Notes: generated from the sequence alone by a model not told the origin. A DNA stretch of 64,000 nt from UBA6522 sp965221035 (GCA_965221035.1 OZ244860.1:3720001-3784000); one strand, 5' to 3'. Shown: positions 48,460-57,819, numbered from the stretch's first letter. Numbers and translations are program-made.

Positions 48460-49647
48460 ATGCGCAAGCCAGCTGCCGCGGGCGCCGTGATCGCTGCTGC
48501 GCTCGTTAGTGCAGTCGCCGCGGCGCAGGCACCGGAATCGTCGCCGCCGTTACCGGAGCTTCCGAAGCTTCTTGTGACCTACGAACACTCGATCCGGGTG
48601 GTCGAAGTGGCCGGCGGCCTCGCCAACCCCTGGAGCATCGCCTTTCTGCCCACCGGTGACATTCTCGTCACCGAGCGTCCCGGGCGGCTCCGGATCCTGC
48701 GCGGCGGCAGTCTCGATCCCGATCCCATCCCCGGTGTTCCCGACGTTCGGGTTACGGTGCTCGGCGGCCTGCTCGATGTCTTGCTGCACCCCGATTACGA
48801 GACCAACGGCATCGTCTACCTGAGCTACTCGAAGGACATTGACGGCGAGAATCTGACGACAGCCATTGCGCGCGGCCGCTTCGACGGTGCAACGCTCGAA
48901 GGAGTCGAGGACATCTTCGTCGCGAGTACGCGAAGCAACTCCGTGGTGAACTTCGGCGGCCGCATGGTGTTCGGTCCCGACGGGCACCTGTATATGGCCG
49001 TCGGCGATCGCTGGGAACAGAACCGCGCGCAGGATACCCTGGACCACGGCGGCAAGGTAATTCGTCTGAACGACGACGGTAGCGTTCCGGATGACAATCC
49101 CTTCGTCGGCCAGGCAGCCTATCTGCCGGAAATCTGGTCGCTCGGGCACCGCAGTCCGCAGGGGCTGGCCGTGCACCCGGAAACGGGGGAGATCTGGGAG
49201 AACGAGCACGGACCTCTCGGCGGCGACGAGATCAACATAGTCAGACCTGGCCGCAACTACGGCTGGCCCATCGTCTCGTACGGCACCGGCTACGACGGCA
49301 CGCAGATCACCGACACCGGACTGACGACACGTGCCGATCTTGAGTCTCCGTTCATGTACTGGGTGCCGTCGATCGCGATATCAGGCATGAGTTTTTACAC
49401 GGGCGACGCGTTCCCCGAGTGGCGGGGCAACGCCTTCGTCGGTGCATTGATGGAGGGGCGCGTTTCCTGGACCGGCCACATTCAGCGCCTGACCTTCAAT
49501 GACGCCGGCCTGCCGATCATGCGCGAACCGATCATGGCCGAACTGAGGCAGAGGATTCGCGACGTCCGCCCTGGTCCTGACGGCCTGTTGTACGTGCTGA
49601 CCGACGAGAATCCCGGGGCAGTGCTCAGGATCGAACCGGTCGAGTGA
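48460..49647 (+). CDS. Secreted PQQ-dependent sugar dehydrogenase-like protein
   Basis: 395 residues from the ATG at 48460 behind GAGGG. Signal peptide GAVIAAALVSAVAAAQ. The six-bladed propeller of the GSDH family (PF07995) shows LANPWSIAFLPTGDILVTER with PGRLRIL, GLLDVLLHPDYETNGIVYLS, NFGGRMVFGPDGHLYMAVGD, HRSPQGLAVHPETGEIWENE with HGPLGGDEIN, and NYGWPIVSYG. This is the YliI/Asd type of soluble aldose dehydrogenase, periplasmic, using PQQ to oxidise sugars. PQQ synthesis genes are not in the window. Confidence 0.9.
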   Translation: MRKPAAAGAVIAAALVSAVAAAQAPESSPPLPELPKLLVTYEHSIRVVEVAGGLANPWSIAFLPTGDILVTERPGRLRILRGGSLDPDPIPGVPDVRVTVLGGLLDVLLHPDYETNGIVYLSYSKDIDGENLTTAIARGRFDGATLEGVEDIFVASTRSNSVVNFGGRMVFGPDGHLYMAVGDRWEQNRAQDTLDHGGKVIRLNDDGSVPDDNPFVGQAAYLPEIWSLGHRSPQGLAVHPETGEIWENEHGPLGGDEINIVRPGRNYGWPIVSYGTGYDGTQITDTGLTTRADLESPFMYWVPSIAISGMSFYTGDAFPEWRGNAFVGALMEGRVSWTGHIQRLTFNDAGLPIMREPIMAELRQRIRDVRPGPDGLLYVLTDENPGAVLRIEPVE

Positions 49648-49683
49648 CGCCGGGGCCGATGTCCGCGGCACCTCTTCAGACAA

Positions 49684-50088
49684 CTACTCCGCCGACACGT
49701 GTATCCACGCGAGTCCGTCTACATGGTCGAAATGTCTGTCGCAGGAAACGAGGTCGGTACCCGTTTCCATGGCATGCGCCGCGACCCAGATGTCGTTGGT
49801 CGGAATCGGGCGTCCCTTCGCACGCAACGACGCTGCGATTCTCGCATAGCGGTCAGCGGTGGTGAGGCTCATTGCAGCTGTCGCAACGAGAGGGCTGGCG
49901 AGAAAGGCGCGCAGTTCGCGGGTGTTCCGGTCCAGATATGAACCGTGCCTGAAGCCATATAGCAGCTCTCCTATGACAACGAGTGGCAAAAGGATTTCTT
50001 CGGACTCGCGGACAATCTCGACGATCCGACGATGTCCCCGCTTAAGGTGCGAATACGCATTGGAATCCAGGAGGATCCTCACTTCCAC
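49684..50088 (-). CDS. PIN-domain toxin (FitB/VapC-like)
   Basis: 134 residues from a GTG at 50088, which overlaps the antitoxin gene by 10 bases; a GTG two codons on is possible. PIN acidic residues: RILLDSNAYSHLKRG, PLVVIGELLYGFRHG, IPTNDIWVAAHAMETG and LVSCDRHFDHVDGL, which is the full D-E-D-D set. It should be an Mg-dependent ribonuclease held by the upstream antitoxin. The module is intact, with no sign of decay, unlike the parDE remnant at 3 kb. Confidence 0.87.
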   Translation of the reverse strand: MEVRILLDSNAYSHLKRGHRRIVEIVRESEEILLPLVVIGELLYGFRHGSYLDRNTRELRAFLASPLVATAAMSLTTADRYARIAASLRAKGRPIPTNDIWVAAHAMETGTDLVSCDRHFDHVDGLAWIHVSAE

Positions 50089-50342
50089 ATTTCCTCGTCG
50101 ATCCGGGAAAAATCTTCGAGGGCCCGATTCATCTCGGCAGCTTCTTCCTTCGTCCACGTGCCGATCAGGTGATCCAGAGAGTCCCCCACGACGTTCGGCA
50201 TCGAATTGCGTTCTTCGAGGCCGGCACCACGGCGCAGCAACCTCAGCACCGCTCGATTCAACGAGATTGCCTCGCGGTTTGCGAGCTGCCTGATCCGATT
50301 CGCCAACTCGTCGTCAAAACCTCTGATCGTAAGTTGGTGCAT
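50079..50342 (-). CDS. FitA/Arc-type ribbon-helix-helix antitoxin
   Basis: 87 residues from the ATG at 50342 with GGAGG six bases upstream. MHQLTIRGFDDELANRIRQL with ANREAISLNRAVLRLLRRGA is an Arc/FitA ribbon-helix-helix; the acidic C-terminal half (TKEEAAEMNRALEDFSRIDE) is the toxin-binding tail. Overlaps the toxin start. Inverted GAGTCA/TGACTC repeats upstream are the likely operator. Confidence 0.87.
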   Translation of the reverse strand: MHQLTIRGFDDELANRIRQLANREAISLNRAVLRLLRRGAGLEERNSMPNVVGDSLDHLIGTWTKEEAAEMNRALEDFSRIDEEMWK

Positions 50343-50358
50343 CGTAGGCCTCCGGATC

Positions 50359-50400
50359 GAGTCACACATTTAGTCAATATGACTCACCCTAGTGACTCAC
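50359..50400. promoter_or_regulatory. Operator repeats of the FitAB-like module
   Basis: GAGTCACAC (50359-50367), TGACTCAC (50380-50387) and GTGACTCAC (50392-50400) give one inverted and one direct repeat of a GTGACTC-type half-site, 17-58 bases upstream of the antitoxin start. They could bind the antitoxin dimer, and they also lie between this module and the divergent transporter. Confidence 0.5.
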
Positions 50401-50475
50401 ATCGCAAGCGTCAAGTATCAAGTTCACCGCGACGACGGTACGATAGGACCGCTCGTGCAAGTGCCCCAACTATCC

Positions 50476-51810
50476 ATGTTGCAACGTGTCACCAGCTTCT
50501 TCGTCCGCGCGGCCGAGCGCTGGACGCCCGACCCGCTGGTCATCGCCATCTTCCTGACGGGAGTCGCGCTGGCGGCGGCGCTTCTGTTCACGGGGTTCAC
50601 GGCCGGGCAGGCTGTCGATGCGTGGGGCAACGGCTACTGGACGCTGCTGCGTTTCACGGCGCAGATGATACTGATCCTGGCGCTGGGTCATGTGCTGGCG
50701 CATACACGCGCTGTACACAGCCTGCTGGTGGCCATTGCCGGCACCATTCGTTCCGCGAGGATGGCCTATGTCGGGCTGACCACGATCGCGGTCCTTGCGT
50801 CACTCGTCTCGTGGGGGCTCGGCCTGATCGTACCGGCAATACTCGCGCGCATCATCGCGGGCAACTGCCGCGAGCGGGGGATCCAGGTACACTTCCCGCT
50901 GCTCGTCGCCAGCGCATATTGCGGAAACGTAGTCGGCATGCAGGGACTGTCTTCGTCCATCGCGCTGGTGCTGAACACGCCCGGACATTTCCTTGAGGAC
51001 GAGGTCGGACTGATAGGGCTCGATCAGACTATATTTTCCTGGTGGAGCCTGTCGATTGTTGCCGCGATCATGGTCATCCTGCCCCAGGCCCTTGCCAGAG
51101 CGGCACCTCATCGCGATCAGATTGTGGAGATGCCGGCCAAGGCAGGCGGCTTGACGGATTCCGACGAACGCCCCAAGCCTGGTCCGGGCGCCTCCCCGTC
51201 GGAAAGACTCGAAAACGCCAGGTGGGTCACGCTTCTGCTTGCGTTCTTCGGCGCGGTGTACGTGGTGCGGTTTTTTGCCGCCGGCGGCGAACTTCAGCTC
51301 GACAGCCTGAACATGATCTTTGTGGTCCTCGGACTGGCATTCGCCGATTCGCCCAAGCACTACATCAGGCTTCTCGGCGATGCGGCCAAGGTGGCCGGAC
51401 CCTTCCTCATCCAGTATCCGCTCTATTCCGGGCTGATGGGCCTGATCGCCGATTCCGGGCTCGGCGAGCTGATTGTAAGCGGCTTCGTCGCGGTATCGAA
51501 TTCGGCGACCTTGCCGCTATGGACATTCTTCAGCGCGGCGTTGCTGAACCTGTTCATCCCTTCCGCGGGCGGACAGTGGGCGGTCCAGGGACCCATCGTC
51601 GTCGAAGCGGCGGCGCAACTCGGCGCGGATCTTCCAAGAGTCGCCATGGCGGTTGCCGTGGGCGAAGTCTGGACGAATACCATCCAGCCCTTGTTCGCAG
51701 TGCCCGTGCTGGCCATCGCGGGCCTTCATCTTCGTCACATCATGGGCTACTGTGTCATCGCGCTGCTGACTTTGGCGCCGATCTATCTGATTGCGTTGAT
51801 TTTCTTCTAG
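50476..51810 (+). CDS. AtoE-type short-chain fatty acid transporter
   Basis: 444 residues from the ATG at 50476, which aligns with the E. coli AtoE start (MLQRVTSFFVRAAERWTPDP); a GTG at 50392 would add 28 residues and lies in the operator repeats. Many membrane helices. Landmarks: AVDAWGNGYWTLLRFTAQMI, GLIVPAILARIIAGNCRERG, SERLENARWVTLLLAFFGAV, FIPSAGGQWAVQGPIVVEAA and IAGLHLRHIMGYCVIALLTL. The family imports short-chain acids such as acetoacetate and butyrate. Acetoacetate would fit as a BKACE product, but the genes are 9 kb apart. Confidence 0.88.
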   Translation: MLQRVTSFFVRAAERWTPDPLVIAIFLTGVALAAALLFTGFTAGQAVDAWGNGYWTLLRFTAQMILILALGHVLAHTRAVHSLLVAIAGTIRSARMAYVGLTTIAVLASLVSWGLGLIVPAILARIIAGNCRERGIQVHFPLLVASAYCGNVVGMQGLSSSIALVLNTPGHFLEDEVGLIGLDQTIFSWWSLSIVAAIMVILPQALARAAPHRDQIVEMPAKAGGLTDSDERPKPGPGASPSERLENARWVTLLLAFFGAVYVVRFFAAGGELQLDSLNMIFVVLGLAFADSPKHYIRLLGDAAKVAGPFLIQYPLYSGLMGLIADSGLGELIVSGFVAVSNSATLPLWTFFSAALLNLFIPSAGGQWAVQGPIVVEAAAQLGADLPRVAMAVAVGEVWTNTIQPLFAVPVLAIAGLHLRHIMGYCVIALLTLAPIYLIALIFF

Positions 51811-51832
51811 GCGAGCGAGCCTTGTCCCAAGT

Positions 51833-52741
51833 TCACTTGGGCACGAACTTGTCGCGATTCATGAAATGGAAGAGTTGCGTCGAATCCTTTTCCATGGGCA
51901 TTGCGCGGGGAACCCAGTCGTCGTCGTGCAGGTCCATGTCGGCGTCGTATTCGACGTGGATGCCGAGTGGACTGTTGAAGTACCAGAACCAGTTCGACCC
52001 AAGGATGTGGCGACCGGGTCCCCAGAACGTCTCGTACCCCTTGTCGGCAAAGCGGTAACCGGCCTGCAGGAATTCGGTGGGACCTGCCATGTGAAACGTG
52101 AAGTGTTCGCAGCCTTGCATGAAGGGCGGTGTCTGTATCATGAACAGTGTGTGATGCTCGTTGGTTCCCGCAGGCCGCATGAACGCGCCAACGCCAAGGA
52201 ACCGGTCCGTCGTGACAAAACCGAGACGCCGCGCGTAGAAGGCTTCACACTTGTCCGAGTCAGGCACGAAATAGACCACGTGCGACAGCGTGCGGGGCCT
52301 CGGGTCCGCATCGGGGTCCGCGGCGACCTCGTTGACCGGCCGCAGTGGCGGGGCGCCCGGAGAGTTGACCGGCTCGCCGGGCAAGTCCAGTTCCCTGCGC
52401 ACGGTGACCTGGAACCCGAGGGAGAATCCAAGGTCGTCCTCGGCTTCGATGGACCCGTCCGCGAGCGTCCGGACCTCACGATCCTTGCCGAGCTCCGCAG
52501 CAATGGCTTCCACCGTGGCCTGGTCGGCGACGCCATAGAGCGTCTTGCGAAGCATGTTTCCGGTCTCAAGAGGCGCTGGCAGCGACTTGTCGCTCCTGGC
52601 CTTGATCACGACGGATGTGCCATCCAGCGCTTCGAATACGCCCTCGCCCCTGGGATGAAGGCCATAGTCGATGAAATACCGGGTGCAAGCTTCGATGTCG
52701 TCGACGCCGAAGATCAGGGAATCAGGTCCGATGATGTTCAT
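51833..52741 (-). CDS. Extradiol dioxygenase-like VOC protein
   Basis: 302 residues; AGGAG lies six bases before the ATG at 52741. Two VOC modules: MNIIGPDSLIFGVDDIEACT and TLSHVVYFVPDSDKCEAFYA with RRLGFVTTDRF. Candidate iron ligands of type I extradiol dioxygenases are His in LSHVVYF, His in NEHHTLFMIQ or CEHFTFHM, and Glu in GIHVEYDADM. Related proteins cleave catechols such as 2,3-dihydroxybiphenyl. Converges with the AtoE-type transporter gene. Substrate unknown. Confidence 0.8.
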   Translation of the reverse strand: MNIIGPDSLIFGVDDIEACTRYFIDYGLHPRGEGVFEALDGTSVVIKARSDKSLPAPLETGNMLRKTLYGVADQATVEAIAAELGKDREVRTLADGSIEAEDDLGFSLGFQVTVRRELDLPGEPVNSPGAPPLRPVNEVAADPDADPRPRTLSHVVYFVPDSDKCEAFYARRLGFVTTDRFLGVGAFMRPAGTNEHHTLFMIQTPPFMQGCEHFTFHMAGPTEFLQAGYRFADKGYETFWGPGRHILGSNWFWYFNSPLGIHVEYDADMDLHDDDWVPRAMPMEKDSTQLFHFMNRDKFVPK

Positions 52742-52949
52742 TGGTGCTCCTCTTGGTGCAGGATCCACCCGATGCGACACAAAGTGGTTCCGGTGCGAAG
52801 CCCTGAATTGAAACACTCGCACGAGAACAAGTCGAATTGATTCTCCTTATGGCAACCCACAAGCAATCAAACCGGGGCCCCTCGAATCGGATCATTGGGC
52901 GGATGGCGCCCGAGGCGTTATCCTTGGCTTCCTAACCTGGGGGCCATCA

Positions 52950-53140
52950 TAAAGGCGACCATCGCATGTCTGAAAAGCAGTATTGATTGTTGGTGGCCGC
53001 TCCCTTTCAAGACCGTCGACAGGCGCCAGGATGACCCACCGGTTCTTGTCGCCACAGCTGATCGCAATCGTGAGGTTCTGGATTGGATACCGAACTACGA
53101 TAATCTGGAAGCTATTGCCCGGACGGCGTTAGCCTGGTAG
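52950..53140 (+). pseudogene. galE (UDP-glucose 4-epimerase) C-terminal fragment
   Basis: The frame ending at 53140 reads PLPFKTVDRRQDDPPVLVAT then ADRNREVLDWIPNYDNLEAI and ARTALAW, which is the C-terminus of GalE (typical: RR-GDP-LVA-S-KA-ELGW-P-Y-DL-TI-TAW-W). Only the last 45-60 residues are recognisable; the Rossmann domain is missing and upstream sequence is unrelated. The rest of the gap 52742-53449 holds no other gene I can support. Confidence 0.65.
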
Positions 53141-53449
53141 GAGTAGCTCGCCCAGGAAACGGCCTAATGCGATCAACAGAATCACGCGTCATGGGAATGA
53201 TCCAGACCTGCTAGCCGGCTGCAATCACGGTCCAGCCAAGCAAATGGACGCCGACGTACAGGCATGTGTATCGCCGGACAACTCTCAAACACAACCCGCG
53301 CCTCGGAAACGCTTCGTGCTATGGTCGTGGCTGGGGCTCTGGCCAATGGGCTCCCCATCCGGCCACCGACTGGGCAGCGTCCCAACCGCCGGCCAGGTCT
53401 ACGCATGACTCACAGGCCTGAGGCGAAGCCCCGCCAGAGGAACAAGCAC

Positions 53450-54421
53450 ATGACATTAAAGACCCCCTACCGCGCGGATCATGCCGGCAACCTGCTGCGC
53501 CCGAAGGTCGTGCGCGTTTTGCTCGCCATCGTCGCCTTGGGCATGGCGTCTACCGTACCCGCGCAAAGCGAGGACGAACTGTGTATCACTTTGCTGGGCA
53601 CGGCCGGCGGCCCGATCGGCATGCCGGAGCGGGCCGGCATCGCGAGTCTTGTTTCTTTCAGAGATCGGCATTACCTCGTCGACGCCGGCGACGGTGTGGC
53701 GCGCCAGCTCGCGTCCGCCGGCCTGGACGGACACGACCTTGAGGCAGTGTTCCTTACTCATTTGCACGACGATCACACGGCGGGGCTGCCGGCGCTCGCA
53801 AGTTTCTTCTATACGACCCGCGGCGAATCGATGAACATTCTCGGGCCGCCCGGGACCGGCGCCCTTGTGGATGGCCTGATTGCTTTCCTGCAGCCGAATG
53901 CCGACATTCGAAAGGTCCAGAACAGGCTTGGGCTGGAGCCGAAAGCCGTGTTTCATGGAATGGAGATCGAGCCAGGGCCGGCCTGGGCGGATGACACTGT
54001 CCGCGTCGCGGCAGCCGACAACACACATTATCGCGTGTCGGCACAGGCATTTGCCGGCCGCCAGCGGAGCTACGCGCTGAGGTTCGAGGCAGGCGAAGCG
54101 AGCATCGCGTTTACGGGCGACACCGGCGACAGCGACGAGGTAACGAGGCTTGCGCGGGATGCCGACATCCTGGTTGCTGAAGTCGCGACGTTCAGCGATA
54201 TTGAGGCGGTCCCGCCGGTTATCCGCGAGCACATGGTCCTGGAACACCTGTCGCCGGGGCAGGCCGGGCAGCTGGCCACGGCTGCCAACGCCGGCAGGCT
54301 GGTGGTGTCGCATGTCCGCGAAATATCGGCGACCGACCTTGACGAGATCGCTCGGCACTACGACGGACCGATAGCCCTCGGGCAGGACCTCGACAGGTAT
54401 TGTGTGCCTTCAGGCGGGTAG
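53450..54421 (+). CDS. Secreted metallo-beta-lactamase-fold hydrolase (RNase Z-like)
   Basis: 323 residues from the ATG at 53450 behind AGAGGAA. A signal region (VVRVLLAIVALGMASTVPAQ) is followed by a metallo-beta-lactamase domain: CITLLGTAGGPIGMPERAGI, YLVDAGDGVARQLASAGLDG, and the zinc motif VFLTHLHDDHTAGLPALASF. Later ligands are FTGDTGDSDEV, HMVLEHLSPGQAGQLA and VVSHVREISATDLD. It is closest in plan to the RNase Z/arylsulfatase-like branch, but export points to a periplasmic esterase or phosphodiesterase. A strong terminator follows at 54468. Confidence 0.85.
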   Translation: MTLKTPYRADHAGNLLRPKVVRVLLAIVALGMASTVPAQSEDELCITLLGTAGGPIGMPERAGIASLVSFRDRHYLVDAGDGVARQLASAGLDGHDLEAVFLTHLHDDHTAGLPALASFFYTTRGESMNILGPPGTGALVDGLIAFLQPNADIRKVQNRLGLEPKAVFHGMEIEPGPAWADDTVRVAAADNTHYRVSAQAFAGRQRSYALRFEAGEASIAFTGDTGDSDEVTRLARDADILVAEVATFSDIEAVPPVIREHMVLEHLSPGQAGQLATAANAGRLVVSHVREISATDLDEIARHYDGPIALGQDLDRYCVPSGG

Positions 54422-54467
54422 GCTCGGCCGATCTGCCGGAAGTTTGTTCTGTAGAACGGTTTGCGCC

Positions 54468-54493
54468 AAGGCGGCTCGGACTGCCGCCTTTTT
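54468..54493 (+). terminator. Rho-independent terminator
   Basis: AAGGCGGC (54468-54475), 7-base loop TCGGACT, then GCCGCCTT (54483-54490) running into TTT: a GC-rich perfect 8-bp stem with a T tail, 47 bases after the metallo-beta-lactamase gene stop. The cleanest intrinsic terminator in the window. Confidence 0.85.
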
Positions 54494-54615
54494 CGTGGAC
54501 GATCCAGCCGATATTCAGGGTGCGTACCTTTCGCGCATGTTATGTTTGGCGTGATTAACGCGGATGCGCTAGTCTGCGGGACTTACTGGACTCTCTGCGA
54601 GGCGAGCAGAATCGT

Positions 54616-55731
54616 ATGAATGAATTGAGCATACTTGTCGTCGGCGGCGGCATCGGCGGGCTGACGTCGGCCATCGCACTGGGCCAGCGCGGATACAAGG
54701 TGGAGGTCATCGAGAAAGATCCCGACTGGTCCGTTTACGGCGTCGGTATCATCCAGCAGGCCAACGTGATACGCGCGGTGACGGCGCTTGGCGTCATCGA
54801 CGATTACATTGAGGCCGGCTATGGCTACGATTTCGTGGAAATCTATACGCCGGACGATCGGTTGGCGGCCAAGGTTCCGGTGAAGCGCCTCGTAGATGGA
54901 TACCCGGGACAGCTCGGTATCGGCCGGCCCGCACTGCAAAAGGTTCTGGCCGACCGGGCGCAAGCCGAGGGTGCGGAAATACGCCTCGGTGTGACCGTGT
55001 CGAGGCTGGATGACGACGGCACAGGTGTGGATGCTGCGTTTTCCGACGGGTCGAGTGGTCGCTACGATGTAGTGGTCGGTGCCGACGGTCTGTATTCGCA
55101 GATGCGGGAACTGTTGTTCCCCGACGCCCAAAAGCCCGAATTTGCCGGCCAGTCGGTATGGCGTTACAACTTCCCGCGCCCCGACGATGTTGTGAACATG
55201 CATGCGTATGAAGGCACGATGGGCGTCGGTCTCGTGCCGCTGTCCCGGGAACTGGTGTACATGTATCTGACTACGCCAGAGTCCGACAGTGCGCGGTACC
55301 CGCGCGAGGGCATTGCCCGGGCGATGCGCGAGAAGCTGAAGGACGCGCCTCCGAGGATGACGAAACTGGGCGAGCAGATCACCGACGACGACGGCGTCGT
55401 ATACAGGCCTCTGGACTGGCATTTTCTCGAAGGTGACTGGCACAAGGGCCGCACAATACTGATCGGCGACGCGGCGCACGGTACAACTCCGCACCTGGGC
55501 CAGGGCGCCGGCATGGCGATTGAGGACAGCCTTGTTCTGGCAGAGGAGCTGGAACGCCGCGACTCGGTTGATGCCGCGTTCGCCGCCTTCCGGAAACGCC
55601 GTTACGAGCGCTGCAAGTACATCGTCGACGCATCGGTCGCAATCTGCAGAGGGCAGATCGGCAAGGGCCCGCTGGTCAATTATCCGAAAGCCACGGCCGA
55701 GATGATCCGCGTCACGTCAGAGCCGCTCTGA
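54616..55731 (+). CDS. FAD-dependent group A aromatic monooxygenase
   Basis: 371 residues. The dinucleotide motif ILVVGGGIGGLTSAIALGQR starts the protein; the DG motif is VVVGADGLYSQMRELLFP; and the GD motif is GRTILIGDAAHGTTPHLGQG. This is the p-hydroxybenzoate hydroxylase-like class, which uses NAD(P)H and O2 to hydroxylate an aromatic ring. A diverged internal piece of a paralogous gene survives at 62583-62776. First gene of cassette copy A: monooxygenase - (relic) - C-C hydrolase - cyclase fragment - FAH hydrolase. A possible promoter lies in the 190-base gap after the terminator. Confidence 0.92.
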   Translation: MNELSILVVGGGIGGLTSAIALGQRGYKVEVIEKDPDWSVYGVGIIQQANVIRAVTALGVIDDYIEAGYGYDFVEIYTPDDRLAAKVPVKRLVDGYPGQLGIGRPALQKVLADRAQAEGAEIRLGVTVSRLDDDGTGVDAAFSDGSSGRYDVVVGADGLYSQMRELLFPDAQKPEFAGQSVWRYNFPRPDDVVNMHAYEGTMGVGLVPLSRELVYMYLTTPESDSARYPREGIARAMREKLKDAPPRMTKLGEQITDDDGVVYRPLDWHFLEGDWHKGRTILIGDAAHGTTPHLGQGAGMAIEDSLVLAEELERRDSVDAAFAAFRKRRYERCKYIVDASVAICRGQIGKGPLVNYPKATAEMIRVTSEPL

Positions 55732-55814
55732 TGGCGCTATTGGGAGACTGACCGAACCGTGTCTGGCAGCCTCTCGGTTGTCATCCTTTTGTTGGCATCG
55801 CAAGCGCTGCCTAG

Positions 55815-56211
55815 AAGTTTATGTTCAAATCGAGATGGTCATGTGGGACGGTCGCGGGCCATTTCCGCAGATACCCGACATGGAGAACATATTCCGGGCG
55901 ACGTTTGGCAGGTTGGCCGCGTCGGTATCCGGGGATGTTCTGCTGGGATTTCACTTGTGCTACGGCGACATGGACGCGGAACATTTCGTGCAACCCGAAG
56001 ATACGCACAAGGCGGTTGATCTCGGCAATCTGATCACGGAAAGCGTCGGTCGAACAGTGAACTGGATACATCTTCCCGCGCCGGCGCATGGAGGCGGCCA
56101 GCAAGACTGTCGAGGATTTCGGTATCGCCACGGAGTGCGGAATCGCCCGCGTTCGGACCAAAGAGCTCGTCGAGCAGCTGATCCGCATCCACGCCGAAGC
56201 AGCGGACTGAC
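55815..56211 (+). pseudogene. C-terminal remnant of a MetE/UROD-like protein, frameshifted
   Basis: In one frame from about 55815 the sequence reads VQIEMVMWDGRGPFPQIP, SGDVLLGFHLCYGDMDAEHF and TESVGRTVNWIHLPAP. It is then lost, and in another frame from 56087 continues MEAASKTVEDFGIATECGIA with RVRTKELVEQLIRIHAEAAD and a TGA at 56209. Both halves match the C-terminus of a family of cobalamin-independent methionine synthase/UROD-like proteins common in aromatic catabolic clusters. About 35-40 residues between the parts and the whole N-terminal two thirds are missing. The stretch 56212-56634 after it shows no gene I can support. Confidence 0.6.
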
Positions 56212-56634
56212 CTACCAGAGGCGGCGAACAGACCAGCCAGAGCCAGTTACTTCAGGCACACGAGAATCATCCGTCAGGGTCGAACGCTTACTTGAGCGGC
56301 ATTGGCTTTCGATCAATCGTCGTCGGTGTAAACGGCAACCAGGAAATTCGCATCCGCATGTCGACCTCGACTTCGTGATCGACTTCCGCAAGTCCGCCAT
56401 GTCCAGGTACCTCAATGCGGGCCTTTTCACCGAAGTTCCAGCGATCGCCGTATTCGGTTTCCAACTCGTCGAGCGATCAGCTTCGACCTCCATCCAGCGA
56501 TTGCCCTCGTATTCGGAGCAGGAGTTGTCAAAGGCCTCGGCATGGCGAATGATACAGGGGTGGTCGAAATGCAAGGGTGCATGTTGGCGGCGTTACGCCG
56601 CCGAGGCCGATTTTCTGTCATTTGAGGACGCAAT

Positions 56635-57819
56635 ATGGCGCTTTTCGAGTATTTCCCCAACTATGTGTGGAACCTTTCGGTCGCCATCGCCCTGGAAAAC
56701 GGCGGCAAGATCGGCGAGATCGTCGACATGTGCCAGCCGATCGTCGATGCAGCCGCCGACGGTGAAGACGCCGGAACAGCGGAATTCCTGGCCGAATGGG
56801 TGCGGATGGCCGACAAGCTGGTGGGTCTTGCCGGCGAGGACGAGGCGGCAGGTCGAGAATTCTCCGCCGGAAACAAGCTCAAGCGCGCATGCATCTACTA
56901 CATCACCGCCGAGCGCATGCAGGGGCATGGCCACCCGGGGCGCATGGAAACCTACCGAAAAGGACTGGATGCTTTCGCGAAGGGCACGCGCTTCGCTCGC
57001 GACAATGTCGAACGCGCCGAGATTCCGTACGGGGACGGCGCGAGGCTGTCGGCCTACCTGACGCTGCCCGAAGTAGACGGTCCGTGCCCGGTCGTCGTGT
57101 TCTGCAATGGCCTCGACAGTTGCAAGGAAATGTTGTGGCTGGGCGGATTCCCCTACGCGCTGGCCAGACGCGGTATCGGTTGCTTGTGCGTCGACCAGCC
57201 AGGAACGGGCGAGGCCTTGCGCCTGGAGCGTCTTCCAGCCACGCATGCCAGTGAAGAGTGGGCGTCGGCATGGGTGGACTGGCTGGTCGGGCAACCCATC
57301 GCCGACGCGGACCGTATCGGCATGGCGGGCATCTCGCTGGGCGGCCACTTTGCACCGCGTGCGGTTGCGTTCGAGCCGCGCTTTGCGTCCGGGGCCGCGT
57401 GGGGTGCCAATCACAATTGGGCCGAAGTGCAGCGCAAGCGGCTCAGGCGCGAGGGCGAAAATCCCGTGCCGCATTACTGGGATCACGTCCGGTGGGTGTT
57501 CGGCGCCAGCGACATGGACGACCTATTGAAAAAAGTCGATGGGATGACGCTCAATGGCGTCATGGACCGCATCCGGGTGCCCTTCCTCATCACTCATGGC
57601 GCCCAGGATCGCCAGATCAGCGTCGACTACGCGCAGCAGAGCTATGATCAGCTGGTCAATTCGCCACGGCGGAAACTGAAACTTTTCACCGAGCGCGAGG
57701 GTGGCGTGGAGCATGTCGGTGCGGACAACATGTCCTTCGGAAACGACTACATTGCCGACTGGTTTGCCGAAACGCTCGGTGGCCGGACTGCGTACGCGTC
57801 GCCTGGTGCCACACAATAG
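56635..57819 (+). CDS. Alpha/beta hydrolase, FrsA/DHPON C-C hydrolase-like
   Basis: 394 residues. An N-terminal helical cap (residues about 1-135; NKLKRACIYYITAERMQGHG) precedes the hydrolase core. Core motifs are VVVFCNGLDSCKEMLW (oxyanion loop), GCLCVDQPGTGEALRL, the nucleophile elbow IGMAGISLGGHFAPR, the acid in PFLITHGAQDRQISVDYA and the His in GGVEHVGADNMS. The layout is that of 2,6-dihydroxypseudooxynicotine hydrolase, which cuts a C-C bond next to a ketone, and of the FrsA group. Its C-terminus (NDYIADWFAETLGG) reappears in the fused relic at 62527. Second working gene of cassette copy A. Confidence 0.85.
   Translation: MALFEYFPNYVWNLSVAIALENGGKIGEIVDMCQPIVDAAADGEDAGTAEFLAEWVRMADKLVGLAGEDEAAGREFSAGNKLKRACIYYITAERMQGHGHPGRMETYRKGLDAFAKGTRFARDNVERAEIPYGDGARLSAYLTLPEVDGPCPVVVFCNGLDSCKEMLWLGGFPYALARRGIGCLCVDQPGTGEALRLERLPATHASEEWASAWVDWLVGQPIADADRIGMAGISLGGHFAPRAVAFEPRFASGAAWGANHNWAEVQRKRLRREGENPVPHYWDHVRWVFGASDMDDLLKKVDGMTLNGVMDRIRVPFLITHGAQDRQISVDYAQQSYDQLVNSPRRKLKLFTEREGGVEHVGADNMSFGNDYIADWFAETLGGRTAYASPGATQ

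Noticed and set aside
56212..56634. A minus-strand 120-codon frame and plus-strand fragments such as GVVKGLGMANDTGVVEMQGC
   Set aside because: No ribosome site and no recognisable family; likely decayed DNA between the MetE-like remnant and the hydrolase gene.
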